Shown: positions 8,635 through 15,712 of the stretch, one piece after another | Position numbering within the stretch: the first letter of the stretch is position 1 | How the letters are laid out: the number at the start of each line of letters is the position of its first letter | From: Kribbella amoyensis | Lineage (GTDB): Bacteria > Actinomycetota > Actinomycetes > Propionibacteriales > Kribbellaceae | Assembly (NCBI RefSeq): GCF_007828865.1 | Contig: NZ_VIVK01000001.1 | Span: 1,116,001 to 1,180,000, forward strand | Length of the DNA: 64,000 nt | Direction of reading: 5' to 3' | Translations under genes and position numbers: made by a program | Notes under the pieces: generated by a model | What the model saw: only the letters and a program-made list of their open reading frames with translations | What the model was told of the DNA's origin: nothing | Database searches by the model: none

Positions 8635-9132
8635 TCAGAGGAGAACCAGCCTCTGCCTGCCGTCGATGAGTTCGCGCACGGCGTCCAAGTGGCCGGCGTG
8701 GGTGGCGGTCTCGGTGATCACGTGCAGGACGACCTCGCGCAGGTTGTCGAGGCGCCAGTTACCGAAGAAGTCCGGCCACCAGCTCGGGGCCGCCTCCAGG
8801 TCGGCCCCGGCGAGGAAGGTGTCGGCGAGCTCCCCTTCCTTGCGGTAGAGAGCGAAGACCTCCTCAGCTGTCTTCTCCGGAGCGGGCTGCCACGCGTTCT
8901 CCCCGGACCCGAGGATCTCGTCGATCGCTGCTTGCTCCCCGGCAGCAACCGCGCGGAACCAGAACTTCTCGTCGTCCAGCGCAAGATGGTGCACCAGCCC
9001 AAGACATGTCCAGCCGGACGGTAGAACCGGGCGCCGCAGCGCCTCCTCGTCCAGCCCCTCCAAGATCCCCAGGACATGCTCACGCTTGCTGTTCAAGACG
9101 CCGAGCAGCGTCGTCAGTTCAGTGTCAGCCAT
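8635..9132 (-). CDS. DinB/DUF664-type four-helix protein
   Basis: Protein of 165 residues resembling the DinB superfamily (mycothiol-dependent transferases and metal-binding proteins of actinobacteria). The metal-ligand histidines are visible in VHHLALDDEKFW near residue 47 and HAGHLDAVREL near residue 145. The ATG at 9132 is chosen because it fits the normal domain start; an upstream in-frame GTG would add eight atypical residues. Probably monocistronic. Enzymatic role unknown. Confidence 0.75.
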   Translation of the reverse strand: MADTELTTLLGVLNSKREHVLGILEGLDEEALRRPVLPSGWTCLGLVHHLALDDEKFWFRAVAAGEQAAIDEILGSGENAWQPAPEKTAEEVFALYRKEGELADTFLAGADLEAAPSWWPDFFGNWRLDNLREVVLHVITETATHAGHLDAVRELIDGRQRLVLL

Positions 9133-9236
9133 GGGCGAAACCCTATTTCGCCCCACTGACCACGGCTCAAGGCGGCTTGGGATGTTGGTGTCCGAGTGAT
9201 CGTTGGGTGCTTGGGCCGCTCCTGCTGTGGCAGCGT

Positions 9237-9563
9237 ATGGCTGTGGAATCGAGCGGTTGGGTCGCGGTTCGGTGTGTCTTTCGGCTGACGATCGAAGGCA
9301 GCCAGGTCTACGAGGAACGCGTGACTCTCTGGCACGCCCGCGATGCCGACACGGCCATCGTCCGCGCCGAGGCGGAGGCCGAGGAGTACGCCGCCGGCAT
9401 CGATGCCGAGTACGTCGGCCTGGCGCAGGGCTACGTCCTATCCGATGCAGTGGCGGATGGCGCGGAGGTGTTCAGCCTCTTACGAACAAGTCCGCTCGAC
9501 GCCGAGTCGTACCTGGACCGGTACTTCGCTACAGGGGCTGAGCGCCAGAGTCAGCTGGAGTGA
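9237..9563 (+). CDS. Small protein resembling DUF4288
   Basis: Hypothetical cytosolic protein of 108 residues. It opens with a beta-rich RCVFRLTIEGSQVYEERV segment, then a helix of alternating A/E residues (AIVRAEAEAEEYAAG), then GAEVFSLLRTSPLD. This order of a YEER strand followed by an acidic helix recalls DUF4288 proteins, recognised from memory only. No operon partner. Confidence 0.5.
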   Translation: MAVESSGWVAVRCVFRLTIEGSQVYEERVTLWHARDADTAIVRAEAEAEEYAAGIDAEYVGLAQGYVLSDAVADGAEVFSLLRTSPLDAESYLDRYFATGAERQSQLE

Positions 9564-9932
9564 ATGTGCCGGCGGACACGGCGTTCCCGGATTCTCGGGC
9601 CGCGAAGAACTCGGAGCTTGGCAGGCGCGGGTGACGAGAGGCAGCCAGACGACCGGACCTGCTATTGAGCGATGGATACGCCAGGAGTCGACCGTAACGC
9701 TTTGCTGTAGGAGAACAACGGGTATCTGGGTGGACGTGGCGTGACATGGCTGTGGTGAGCGGCGGGCCGTCGCCGTACGCGCCCCGGCGGCTGGTCGGCA
9801 GCCACCGCCCGAGCCTCAGTGCGGAAGTGCCACCACCAAGAACCCCCAAAGTGTCACCGATGTCCTGACACAGAACCGTCACCGGTGTCCTGCGACATCA
9901 CACGATCATGGCCGCTACGGTCCGCCGGGACG
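9564..9932. other. Non-coding gap with 15-bp direct repeats, possible insertion-sequence remnant
   Basis: No gene can be supported here. The repeats GTCACCGATGTCCTG at 9853-9867 and GTCACCGGTGTCCTG at 9878-9892 (14 of 15 identical, 25 bases apart) resemble end sequences of IS481-like elements in actinobacteria. No transposase remains. The gap abuts the toxin gene's 3' end. Confidence 0.3.
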
Positions 9933-11027
9933 TCATCTCGTCGGTGGATCGATGGTTGCGCCGGTTCGTGTCTGCGTGGGGATAGTTGCTGGACTGCTTC
10001 TCAGTGGTTTCTCGCCGGCCTGCTCGGTGCCTGGGCTGGGCGTGGTGGTGGCGAGGTGGGCTGGTGCGAGCCCGGCGCTGATGAACCTCGCTGTTGATGC
10101 CGGCTTCGGTGCTGCCGGCGTGGACCCTTTGGTGTGCTTGACGGCGTGCGGCGTGCTGCGAGTGCGTTGATCGGGCGTCGGGGTGTTGGCCAGATCGATT
10201 CCGAGTGGGCGGGCCAGCGCGGCGATCTGAGGCAGTTGTGCGCGGAGGTTTGGTGGTAGGGAGCGGCTGAGGGCGTTGAACTGTTCGGTGAACCAGGTGG
10301 CGTCGGCCGCAGTCAGCTCGCGGTTTCGCTCGGTCTCCAGCACAGCGCGGGCGGCCGTGGGGTCCTGCCACTCACCGTTGGCGTCAAGCCGATCAGCGTA
10401 GATGGTCTCGCCGCCCCAGCGGTGCAGCCGCACCTGTGGAATGAACTTGCGATGGTCGTTGTCGGCCAGGATCCGCGGCAGGCTTTCGAACACGCGATCG
10501 TGGGTCCCGGTTCGTACCAGTCGGCCGAAACCCAGCTCGTCGCGCATCAGCTGATAGCGCAGCAGCACGCTCAGCCTGCTGATCGCCGCCGGAACAGCCA
10601 TCACGTCGGCCTCAACGGTGTACCCGGCGGCGGCGAAACGCGTCGCCTCGTTCCGGGGCGCGTAGCTGCCCTCACGGATGAGGTGTACGCGGTGCCGCTC
10701 GGCCAGATCGATCGCCATCCTCGTCCAGGCATTGGAGGCTCGCGCGACCACGAGCGCCGCGGTCTGGTCGTCCTTGACCAACAGGTCGGCGTATCCGGGG
10801 TGATAGGACTTGAGCGAGTCGGTGTCCGCGATCACCGCACCGACCGGCCCGATCCGCTCGAGGACCTGACGCTGAGCCGTCGTCTTGCCGGAACCGGGCT
10901 GACCGAACACGAACAGCAGCCAGGGCTGTTCAGGGCGACCGACCCCGGCCATCAGCCGCGGCGCGATCTCCCGATCGAAGATCTGTTGGATATCGCGCTC
11001 CGACAGCCGCGAGCGCAGGAACGACAT
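9933..11027 (-). CDS. Zeta-type toxin kinase
   Basis: Predicted zeta toxin of 364 residues. Zeta toxins phosphorylate UDP-N-acetyl sugars and block wall synthesis. The Walker A loop GQPGSGKTT lies at residues 42-50, and IADTDSLKSYHPGY near residue 75 matches the family's substrate/catalytic Asp region. After about residue 280 the chain is a Pro/Thr/Ala-rich tail of low complexity. The ATG at 11027 gives the domain its normal start. The probable antitoxin partner lies 79 bases upstream on the same strand, the usual order. Confidence 0.8.
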   Translation of the reverse strand: MSFLRSRLSERDIQQIFDREIAPRLMAGVGRPEQPWLLFVFGQPGSGKTTAQRQVLERIGPVGAVIADTDSLKSYHPGYADLLVKDDQTAALVVARASNAWTRMAIDLAERHRVHLIREGSYAPRNEATRFAAAGYTVEADVMAVPAAISRLSVLLRYQLMRDELGFGRLVRTGTHDRVFESLPRILADNDHRKFIPQVRLHRWGGETIYADRLDANGEWQDPTAARAVLETERNRELTAADATWFTEQFNALSRSLPPNLRAQLPQIAALARPLGIDLANTPTPDQRTRSTPHAVKHTKGSTPAAPKPASTARFISAGLAPAHLATTTPSPGTEQAGEKPLRSSPATIPTQTRTGATIDPPTR

Positions 11028-11106
11028 CACCGGCCACCTCGTTCCCCCCAACCTCACCCGGTGACCCCCGCCCACCCGCCAAGCCGGCCAGCCACCGGTC
11101 TCGGTG

Positions 11107-11331
11107 TCACCGCGCCTGCTGGGTCAGGGTACGGACCAGGTCACGACACTCCGCGACCAACGCCTCCACCGCCTGGACATCGCCGGGGTCGAGCTCACGC
11201 CACCGACGATCGCAGTCCGCGGCGATGCCACGCCAATGCTCGATCACCCGCGGATCGGACACCTCGGACATCCGCGCCGTGCACAGCGCCGACAGCGCAT
11301 GAACAACATCACCGGCCACCTCGTATCTCAC
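11107..11331 (-). CDS. Probable antitoxin partner of the zeta toxin
   Basis: Short helical acidic protein (74 residues from the GTG at 11331) with the pattern RYEVAGDVVHALSALC followed by RWRELDPGDVQAVEAL, which I associate with the gene upstream of actinobacterial zeta toxins. The start is uncertain: a GTG at 11394 would add 21 residues, and the frame stays open beyond that. The IS256-family element begins about 110 bases upstream, so its native promoter may have been displaced. Confidence 0.5.
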   Translation of the reverse strand: MRYEVAGDVVHALSALCTARMSEVSDPRVIEHWRGIAADCDRRWRELDPGDVQAVEALVAECRDLVRTLTQQAR

Positions 11332-11442
11332 AACCTCCGCCGGTGACCACCGCCCGATCTCCACGAACGGCAGCCTACAAGCGGCGAGAGGCACAACACC
11401 GTTGCCCGGAACCACTTCAGGCGAACCGCAACGCCGCAGTTC

Positions 11443-11469
11443 GGGACTGTAAAAAGTTCGGTGTAACTC
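11443..11469 (+). repeat. IS256-family left inverted repeat
   Basis: Begins GGGACTGT and ends CGGTGTAACTC; pairs with 12797-12823 with about four mismatches. It directly follows the 8-bp target duplication. Confidence 0.88.
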
Positions 11470-11490
11470 CCAATCGTGGGAGTAGATCTG

Positions 11491-12783
11491 ATGACCGAGA
11501 TGATGGCTGACGTGGAGCATGCTGAGGAGCCGGGGCCTGGGTCGGGGCTGGATGGTCTGGATGAGCAACTGGTCGAGCAGTTGGTGGGACAGGCCCGGGC
11601 CGGCGGGCTGCAGTTGACCGGTGAGGGCGGGCTGTTGCAGCAGCTGACCAAGCGGGTGCTGGAATCCGCGCTCGAGGGCGAGATCACCGATCACCTGGGC
11701 TATGACAAGCACGATCCGGCCGGCCGCGGGACGGGCAATTCGCGCAATGGTGTGCGTTCGAAGACGGTGCTGACCGATGTTGGCGAGGTCGAGATCGATG
11801 TGCCGCGTGATCGTGAGGCGTCGTTCGAGCCGAGGATCGTGGCGAAGCGGCAGAAGCGGTTGTCGGGGGTGGACGAGATGGTGATCTCGTTGTCGGCCAA
11901 AGGTCTGACTACCGGTGAGATCTCGGCGCATCTGGGCGAGGTGTATGGGGCGCGGGTGTCGCGGCAGACGATCTCCACGATCACCGACAAGGTGGTCGAG
12001 GGCATGGTCGAGTGGCAGAACCGGCCCCTGGACCCGGTGTATCCGGTGGTGTTCATCGACGCGATCCACGTCAAGGTCCGCGATGGGCAGGTGTCGAACC
12101 GGCCGATCTATGTGGCGTTGGCGGTGACTTGTGAGGGTCACCGCGACATTCTCGGGTTGTGGGCAGGTGACGGCGGCGAGGGCGCGAAGTACTGGCTGCA
12201 TGTGCTGACCGAGCTCAAGAACCGCGGCGTCGCGGATGTTTTGATGGTGGTGTGTGACGGGCTGGCCGGGTTGCCGGACGCGATCGGCACCGTGTGGCCG
12301 CGGGCGATCACCCAGACCTGCATCGTGCACCTGCTCCGCAACAGTTTCCGCTACGCCGGCCGGCAGCACTGGGCCGCGATCGCAAAGGCGCTCAAGCCGG
12401 TCTACACAGCACCGACCGAGGCCGGCGCCAAGGAACGGTTCGCCGAGTTCACCGAGGCCTGGGGCGGGCGCTACCCGGCGATCGTCAGGTTGTGGGACAA
12501 CGCCTGGGCCGAGTTCGTTCCATTCCTGGCCTTCGATCCCGAGATCCGCCGGGTGATCTGCTCGACCAACGCGATCGAGTCCGTGAACGCCCGGATCCGA
12601 CGCGCGGTCAAGGCCCGCGGCCACTTCCCCAACGAGCAAGCCGCACTCAAGTGCGTCTACCTCGCGATCATGAGCCTGGACCCGACCGGCAACGGCCGCA
12701 AACGCTGGACCATGCGCTGGAAACCCGCACTCAACGCCTTCGATATCGCCTTCGAGGGCCGGCTCACCACTGGCCGTAACTAA
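11491..12783 (+). CDS. IS256-family (Mutator-like) transposase
   Basis: DDE transposase of 430 residues, normal for the family. Catalytic residues can be placed in FIDAIHVKVRD (first Asp), VVCDGLAGLP (second Asp) and STNAIESVNARIRR (Glu, the Mutator signature). The N-terminal third holds the DNA-binding region with YDKHDPAGRGTGNSRNG. The ATG at 11491 has GGGAG eight bases upstream; an alternative GTG lies at 11476. The gene fills the element and shows no frameshift, so the transposase is probably active. Confidence 0.95.
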   Translation: MTEMMADVEHAEEPGPGSGLDGLDEQLVEQLVGQARAGGLQLTGEGGLLQQLTKRVLESALEGEITDHLGYDKHDPAGRGTGNSRNGVRSKTVLTDVGEVEIDVPRDREASFEPRIVAKRQKRLSGVDEMVISLSAKGLTTGEISAHLGEVYGARVSRQTISTITDKVVEGMVEWQNRPLDPVYPVVFIDAIHVKVRDGQVSNRPIYVALAVTCEGHRDILGLWAGDGGEGAKYWLHVLTELKNRGVADVLMVVCDGLAGLPDAIGTVWPRAITQTCIVHLLRNSFRYAGRQHWAAIAKALKPVYTAPTEAGAKERFAEFTEAWGGRYPAIVRLWDNAWAEFVPFLAFDPEIRRVICSTNAIESVNARIRRAVKARGHFPNEQAALKCVYLAIMSLDPTGNGRKRWTMRWKPALNAFDIAFEGRLTTGRN

Positions 12784-12796
12784 CCTTCTTCAACCC

Positions 12797-12823
12797 GAGT
12801 TACACCGTTCTTTTGACAGACCC
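12797..12823 (-). repeat. IS256-family right inverted repeat
   Basis: Reverse complement begins GGGTCTGT and ends CGGTGTAACTC, matching the left end. The 8-bp duplication CGCAGTTC follows at 12824. Confidence 0.88.
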
Positions 12824-13014
12824 CGCAGTTCCGAGTAGCAGGAGTCTGCGACGTCGGCATCGACTGCGCGCGCCTTCTGTTGACCGATGCAGGGGATGAT
12901 GTGCTTGTCGGTTTGGCTGCGGTAGTTGATGCATGGTTGATGCCGAGCTTTGCGTCGGTGAGATGGCGATCGATGAACTGTCGCACCGTGGCGTGCGGTC
13001 AGGTGGAACAGAAA

Positions 13015-13049
13015 GCCCAGGTCGAAGCGACATACGCTCTGACCTGGGC
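13015..13049. terminator. Bidirectional intrinsic terminator downstream of tRNA-Thr
   Basis: Nine-base stem GCCCAGGTC / GACCTGGGC with a 17-base loop, followed by TTTCTT on the plus strand and TTTCTGTT on the minus strand. It sits ten bases past the tRNA-Thr 3' end and can end transcription from both sides. Confidence 0.8.
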
Positions 13050-13059
13050 TTTCTTGCGG

Positions 13060-13132
13060 AGCCGCCTGTCGGAATCGAACCGACGACCTTCTCATTACGA
13101 GTGAGACGCTCTGCCGACTGAGCTAAGGCGGC
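13060..13132 (-). tRNA. tRNA-Thr(CGT)
   Basis: Standard 73-base cloverleaf: acceptor GCCGCCT/AGGCGGC, D arm with AGTCGG, anticodon loop ACTCGTA reading ACG codons, T loop TTCGATT, discriminator U. CCA is not encoded. It looks like a normal housekeeping tRNA, unlike the array to the right. Confidence 0.95.
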
Positions 13133-13263
13133 GTGGCTCTGGAGCCGAGGCAAGAGTGTAGCGGGAAGGGTGGGTGGATTCCGAATCGGATTCGGGGGTC
13201 GGGTGGTGCAGGTCACCTCGGGGAGCCTGGATGAGCGGGTGGACCGGCTCGGCAGGTCTGGTT

Positions 13264-14052
13264 CTACGGGGTCCAGACGCCGGTCTTCGCGGCGGCCGCG
13301 GCGTACTCGGCGAAGGGGATGGCGCGGCGGCCGGTGAGGCGTTCGACGGTGTCGGTGGGGGTCGAGTCGCCGAGGGTCAGCTGGTTGGTGAAGTAGTTGA
13401 GCATGGCCTGGTCGGCGCCCGGAGTGGCCAGGTATGCCTCTGGTGTCCCCTGGTAGCTGATGTCACGGTCCGTCACCTTGGCGATGATGGCGACCGCCTC
13501 TCCAAAGGTGAGGGCGTCGGGGCCGGTCACCTCGTACGTCGCGCCGTGGTGGCCGTCGCCGGTGAGGGCTTCGACGGCGACGGCGGCGATGTCTTCGGCG
13601 TCGACGAAGGCCTGGCGTTGGTCGGCGAGGGGGATGACGAGCTCGCCGGCCTGGATCGCGGGCTGGAAGAAGCCCTCGTCGAAGTTCTGGTCGAACCAGT
13701 GCGCGCGGACGACGGTCCAGCTCGTACCGGCGGCGCGGACCGCGGACTCGGCGGCGACGAGGCGGTGGTCGCCGATCTCCTCGGGGTGCATCGTCGAGAG
13801 CAGGACGAGCCGTTCGACGCCCGCGGCGACCGCCTGGTCCAGGAACGCGGGTTTGACCGGGACACCGTCGGGCGCCATCACGTAGATCGCGGAGACGCCC
13901 TCGACGGCCGCGGCCCAGCTCTCCGGGCGGGTCCAGTCGAACGCGACGTCGCCGTGCCGGGACGCGGCGCGGACCGTGAGGCCACGATCGCGCAGTTGAC
14001 GGGTGACGCGTCGTCCGGTCGATCCGGTGGAACCGAGTACGAGAACAGTCAT
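13264..14052 (-). CDS. NAD(P)-binding NmrA-like / SDR-type oxidoreductase
   Basis: Protein of 262 residues with an N-terminal Rossmann motif GSTGSTGRRV at residues 7-16, then VSAIYVMAP, ERLVLLSTM and ADQRQAFVDAEDIA, a pattern typical of NmrA/quinone-oxidoreductase (QOR2-like) atypical short-chain dehydrogenases. The ATG at 14052 directly precedes the dinucleotide-binding strand and has GGGATGG upstream. Probably monocistronic. Substrate unknown; a redox sensor or quinone reductase role is possible. Confidence 0.8.
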   Translation of the reverse strand: MTVLVLGSTGSTGRRVTRQLRDRGLTVRAASRHGDVAFDWTRPESWAAAVEGVSAIYVMAPDGVPVKPAFLDQAVAAGVERLVLLSTMHPEEIGDHRLVAAESAVRAAGTSWTVVRAHWFDQNFDEGFFQPAIQAGELVIPLADQRQAFVDAEDIAAVAVEALTGDGHHGATYEVTGPDALTFGEAVAIIAKVTDRDISYQGTPEAYLATPGADQAMLNYFTNQLTLGDSTPTDTVERLTGRRAIPFAEYAAAAAKTGVWTP

Positions 14053-14168
14053 CGGTCCATCCCAGCACAGCCCACCGACAATCCGTGGAACCAGCGCCGC
14101 CGGCACCCCGTCGCACCTCGCGTCCGGCACCGGGAATTTCGCCGGAATAAGACGACCCAGGAAATTCG

Positions 14169-14198
14169 TTGACTTCTACTGTGCTTTCGGGTCAAACT
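14169..14198 (+). promoter_or_regulatory. Candidate promoter of the tRNA/RtcB island
   Basis: TTGACT at 14169-14174, then CAAACT at 14193-14198 after 18 bases, about 37 bases before the first small gene of the island. It is AT-richer than its surroundings. Read by eye. Confidence 0.35.
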
Positions 14199-14234
14199 AT
14201 TGCCCGCAAGACACTCAGACCAAGGAGAACGATC

Positions 14235-14378
14235 GTGACCGGCAAGCAGAACTGGCGGAAAGCGTGGCGCATCGAGCGTCTCGTCGTGCCGGCCTGCCTG
14301 CGACCCGGACACCAGCACTTGTTCGGCTACCAGCTTGAGGCCGAACTGAGCCCGAGGTACGGCGGTCCCCCTGTGTGA
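14235..14378 (+). CDS. Small basic protein of unknown function, first gene of the tRNA/RtcB island
   Basis: Open frame of 47 residues from a GTG with a strong AAGGAGA site six bases upstream. The product is rich in Trp, Arg and His near the start (KQNWRKAWRIERL) and ends PRYGGPPV. There is no signal peptide, membrane segment or recognised domain. A clear intrinsic terminator follows 22 bases later. Promoter, ribosome site and terminator together make it more than a chance frame. It could encode a small RNA-binding protein or a leader peptide. Confidence 0.5.
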   Translation: MTGKQNWRKAWRIERLVVPACLRPGHQHLFGYQLEAELSPRYGGPPV

Positions 14379-14399
14379 TCTGCGCGATCGCACCAGGAG

Positions 14400-14437
14400 C
14401 CGCCCGTCGGGACACCCCGATCCGGGCGGTTTTTCTT
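14400..14437 (+). terminator. Intrinsic terminator after the 47-residue gene
   Basis: Stem CCGCCCG / CGGGCGG with an extra inner TCGGG/CCCGA pairing, followed by TTTTTCTTTTC. It lies directly before the first tRNA-like gene, so the array needs read-through or its own start. Confidence 0.85.
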
Positions 14438-14449
14438 TTCTCACCCCAC

Positions 14450-14518
14450 GTCGGTGCGCATTGGTTGCGGACCGGATTCCAAACCCGCGTCATGAGGGTT
14501 CGACTCCTTCCACCGATG
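14450..14518 (+). tRNA. Degenerate tRNA-Trp-like sequence, anticodon CCA
   Basis: Acceptor GTCGGTG/CACCGAT pairs (one G-U), and the T arm GAGGG-TTCGACT-CCTTC is good. The anticodon loop reads TTCCAAA (CCA), but its stem has only about three pairs, the D arm is very short, and the whole is 69 bases. It may be a worn or specialised tRNA, or a pseudogene. Confidence 0.45.
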
Positions 14519-14579
14519 CTTTTTCGCCTTTTACGGACGGCGAATCGAAGAATTGACAACTGGATATGCCATTGCAATT

Positions 14580-14604
14580 CCCGGGTGCCGTCGAGGCACC
14601 CGGG
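14580..14604 (+). other. Ten-base-pair hairpin between tRNA-like genes
   Basis: CCCGGGTGCC-GTCGA-GGCACCCGGG, a perfect stem with a five-base loop and no T-run, ending five bases before the tRNA-Pro. Probably a processing or insulating element, not a terminator. Confidence 0.6.
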
Positions 14605-14609
14605 AGCGA

Positions 14610-14682
14610 CGAGCTGTAGGCCAGCGGCCAGGCCACCTCATTTGGGATGAGGACATCGGGAGTTCGAATCTCTCCAGCTCGA
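14610..14682 (+). tRNA. tRNA-Pro(TGG)
   Basis: 73-base cloverleaf: acceptor CGAGCTG/CAGCTCG, D stem GGCC/GGCC, anticodon stem CCTCA/TGAGG with loop TTTGGGA, T loop TTCGAAT, discriminator A followed by an encoded CCA. The fold is complete, but it belongs to an array with other atypical tRNAs. Confidence 0.85.
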
Positions 14683-14685
14683 CCA

Positions 14686-14724
14686 GGCGCCCGCGGGAAG
14701 TCAGCTACCGGCCGAGCGGGCGCC
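14686..14724 (+). other. Nine-base-pair hairpin between tRNA-Pro and tRNA-Arg
   Basis: GGCGCCCGC ... GCGGGCGCC with a 21-base loop, starting right after the encoded CCA of tRNA-Pro. No T-run. Confidence 0.55.
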
Positions 14725-14737
14725 ACGAAGCTGCCCT

Positions 14738-14766
14738 GCGCCGGAAATCCGCAGTCCATCCGGCGC
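14738..14766 (+). other. Seven-base-pair hairpin before tRNA-Arg(ACG)
   Basis: GCGCCGG ... CCGGCGC with a 15-base loop, ending nine bases before the tRNA. Confidence 0.45.
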
Positions 14767-14775
14767 GGGGTACGA

Positions 14776-14849
14776 ACGCCCGTGGCTCAACCGGAGAGAG
14801 CACCTGTCTACGAAGCAGGGGGTTGCAGGTTCAAGTCCTGCCGGGCGTG
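14776..14849 (+). tRNA. tRNA-Arg(ACG)
   Basis: 74-base cloverleaf: acceptor ACGCCCG/CGGGCGT, D stem GCTC/GAGC, anticodon stem CCTGT/GCAGG with loop CTACGAA, T arm GCAGG-TTCAAGT-CCTGC. All arms pair. It ends two bases before the next tRNA, so the two are surely cotranscribed. Confidence 0.85.
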
Positions 14850-14851
14850 CT

Positions 14852-14925
14852 GTGTCCGAAGCAGAAGTGGGCGATGCACCGGGACGTGGCCCCGGCGGAA
14901 GCGGGTTCGAGTCCCGCCGGACACC
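14852..14925 (+). tRNA. tRNA-His(GTG)-like, C at position 33
   Basis: Acceptor GTGTCCG/CGGACAC, anticodon stem CCGGG/CCCGG, T arm GCGGG-TTCGAGT-CCCGC. The anticodon loop is ACGTGGC: anticodon GTG, but with C where U33 is nearly universal. A G(-1)/C73-type pair, the His identity feature, can be drawn. The D stem is short. Confidence 0.7.
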
Positions 14926-14930
14926 CCACG

Positions 14931-14951
14931 CCGGCCGTTCTTCGCGGCCGG
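14931..14951 (+). other. Seven-base-pair hairpin between tRNA-His-like and Leu-anticodon tRNA
   Basis: CCGGCCG-TTCTTCG-CGGCCGG, exact, no T-run, ending four bases before the next tRNA. Confidence 0.6.
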
Positions 14952-14955
14952 TTCA

Positions 14956-15028
14956 GCGGCTCTGGCCCAACGGTAGAGGCGGCCGGTTCAGAACCGGCAG
15001 GTTCGGGGTTCGAATCCCTGGAGCCGCA
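14956..15028 (+). tRNA. tRNA with Leu anticodon CAG in a class I body
   Basis: 73-base cloverleaf: acceptor GCGGCTC/GAGCCGC, anticodon stem GCCGG/CCGGC with loop TTCAGAA (CAG), T arm CGGGG-TTCGAAT-CCCTG, discriminator A plus encoded CCA. The variable loop is only five bases, whereas tRNA-Leu should have a long variable arm. Its amino acid identity is therefore uncertain. Confidence 0.75.
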
Positions 15029-15076
15029 CCACCAGCAGCAACCACCGGTCCGCCGTACGGACGCACCGGACGACCC

Positions 15077-15100
15077 GCCCCGACCAGTACCGGTCGGGGC
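15077..15100 (+). other. Nine-base-pair hairpin before the HNH gene
   Basis: GCCCCGACC-AGTACC-GGTCGGGGC, exact, followed by the gene's GAGAGGAGG ribosome site. It could shield or regulate translation, or process the array transcript. Confidence 0.55.
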
Positions 15101-15125
15101 ACACTGGAGGAGAGGAGGAACCACC

Positions 15126-15572
15126 ATGAGCGGTGTGATCGTGCTCAACGCCTCGTACGAACAGCTGCATGTCGTGTCGATCCAGCACGCCATCCGGATG
15201 CTCGTCCGCGAGGTCGCCGTCGTCGAGGAAGCGCACGACGGCGCCCACATCGGTCCGTTTCCTCTGCCCCGGGTACTCCGCCTGGTCCGCTACGTCGTGA
15301 CCAAGTGGCGGTACGCCACCGGCCGCCTGCAGTACACGCGGGCCGGTGTCCTGAAGCGGGACAAGTACACCTGCGCGTACTGCGGCCGGCGCGGCGCGAC
15401 CACCATGGACCACGTCGTACCGCGGTCCCGTGGCGGACGCGGCGAGTGGCTGAACGCGGTGGCGGCGCACGCCTCCTGCAACGAGAAGAAGGGCTGCCGT
15501 ACGCCCGAAGAGGCGGGGATGCCGCTGCTGTGGCAGCCGTGGATCCCCTCCCGTGCGGAGATAGCACTCTGA
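15126..15572 (+). CDS. HNH endonuclease of the tRNA/RtcB island
   Basis: Nuclease of 148 residues. Its C-terminal half is a clear HNH fold: CAYC zinc knuckle at residues 83-86, DH at 95-96, Asn at 110, and the closing CNEKKG at 118-123 where the second CxxC zinc pair is reduced. The N-terminal 70 residues (VIVLNASYEQLHVVS) follow the plan of a widespread actinobacterial HNH family. A strong GGAGGAGAGGAGG site precedes the ATG. It sits between tRNA-like genes, upstream of rtcB. The substrate could be DNA or the tRNAs; neither is shown. Confidence 0.85.
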   Translation: MSGVIVLNASYEQLHVVSIQHAIRMLVREVAVVEEAHDGAHIGPFPLPRVLRLVRYVVTKWRYATGRLQYTRAGVLKRDKYTCAYCGRRGATTMDHVVPRSRGGRGEWLNAVAAHASCNEKKGCRTPEEAGMPLLWQPWIPSRAEIAL

Positions 15573-15603
15573 CGCGACGCCCACCGGTGCCGCGTCGGAG
15601 CGG

Positions 15604-15676
15604 TGCCAGGTGGGCGACGGTGTCCCACCCTCGGTTCTGACCCGAGGTCCCGCAGGTTCGAGCCCTGCCCTGGCAG
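15604..15676 (+). tRNA. tRNA-Gln(CTG)-like
   Basis: Acceptor TGCCAGG/CCTGGCA with the weak U1-A72 pair and G73 typical of tRNA-Gln, anticodon stem CTCGG/CCGAG with loop TTCTGAC (CTG), T arm GCAGG-TTCGAGC-CCTGC. The D stem TGGG/CCCA crowds positions 8-9. It ends 36 bases before the rtcB start, so the two are probably on one transcript. Confidence 0.75.
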
Positions 15677-15712
15677 CTCTGCCATCACAACCAATGACGA
15701 AGGAGTGGGGAG

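Larger units (their letters stand above)
11443..12823 (+). mobile_element. IS256-family insertion sequence, complete
   Basis: Element of 1381 bp with one transposase gene. Its ends are 27-bp imperfect inverted repeats that share CGGTGTAACTC. It is flanked by identical 8-bp copies of CGCAGTTC (11435-11442 and 12824-12831), the target duplication size expected for this family. Intact ends and duplications indicate a fairly recent insertion between the zeta/antitoxin pair and tRNA-Thr. Confidence 0.92.

Noticed and set aside
12824..13095. Antitoxin gene extended through the insertion site toward tRNA-Thr
   Set aside because: Rejoining the target leaves the frame open, but the extension runs into the tRNA and its terminator and looks like chance.
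13060..13132. Attachment site at tRNA-Thr for a toxin-bearing island
   Set aside because: No direct repeat of the tRNA end and no integrase were found nearby.
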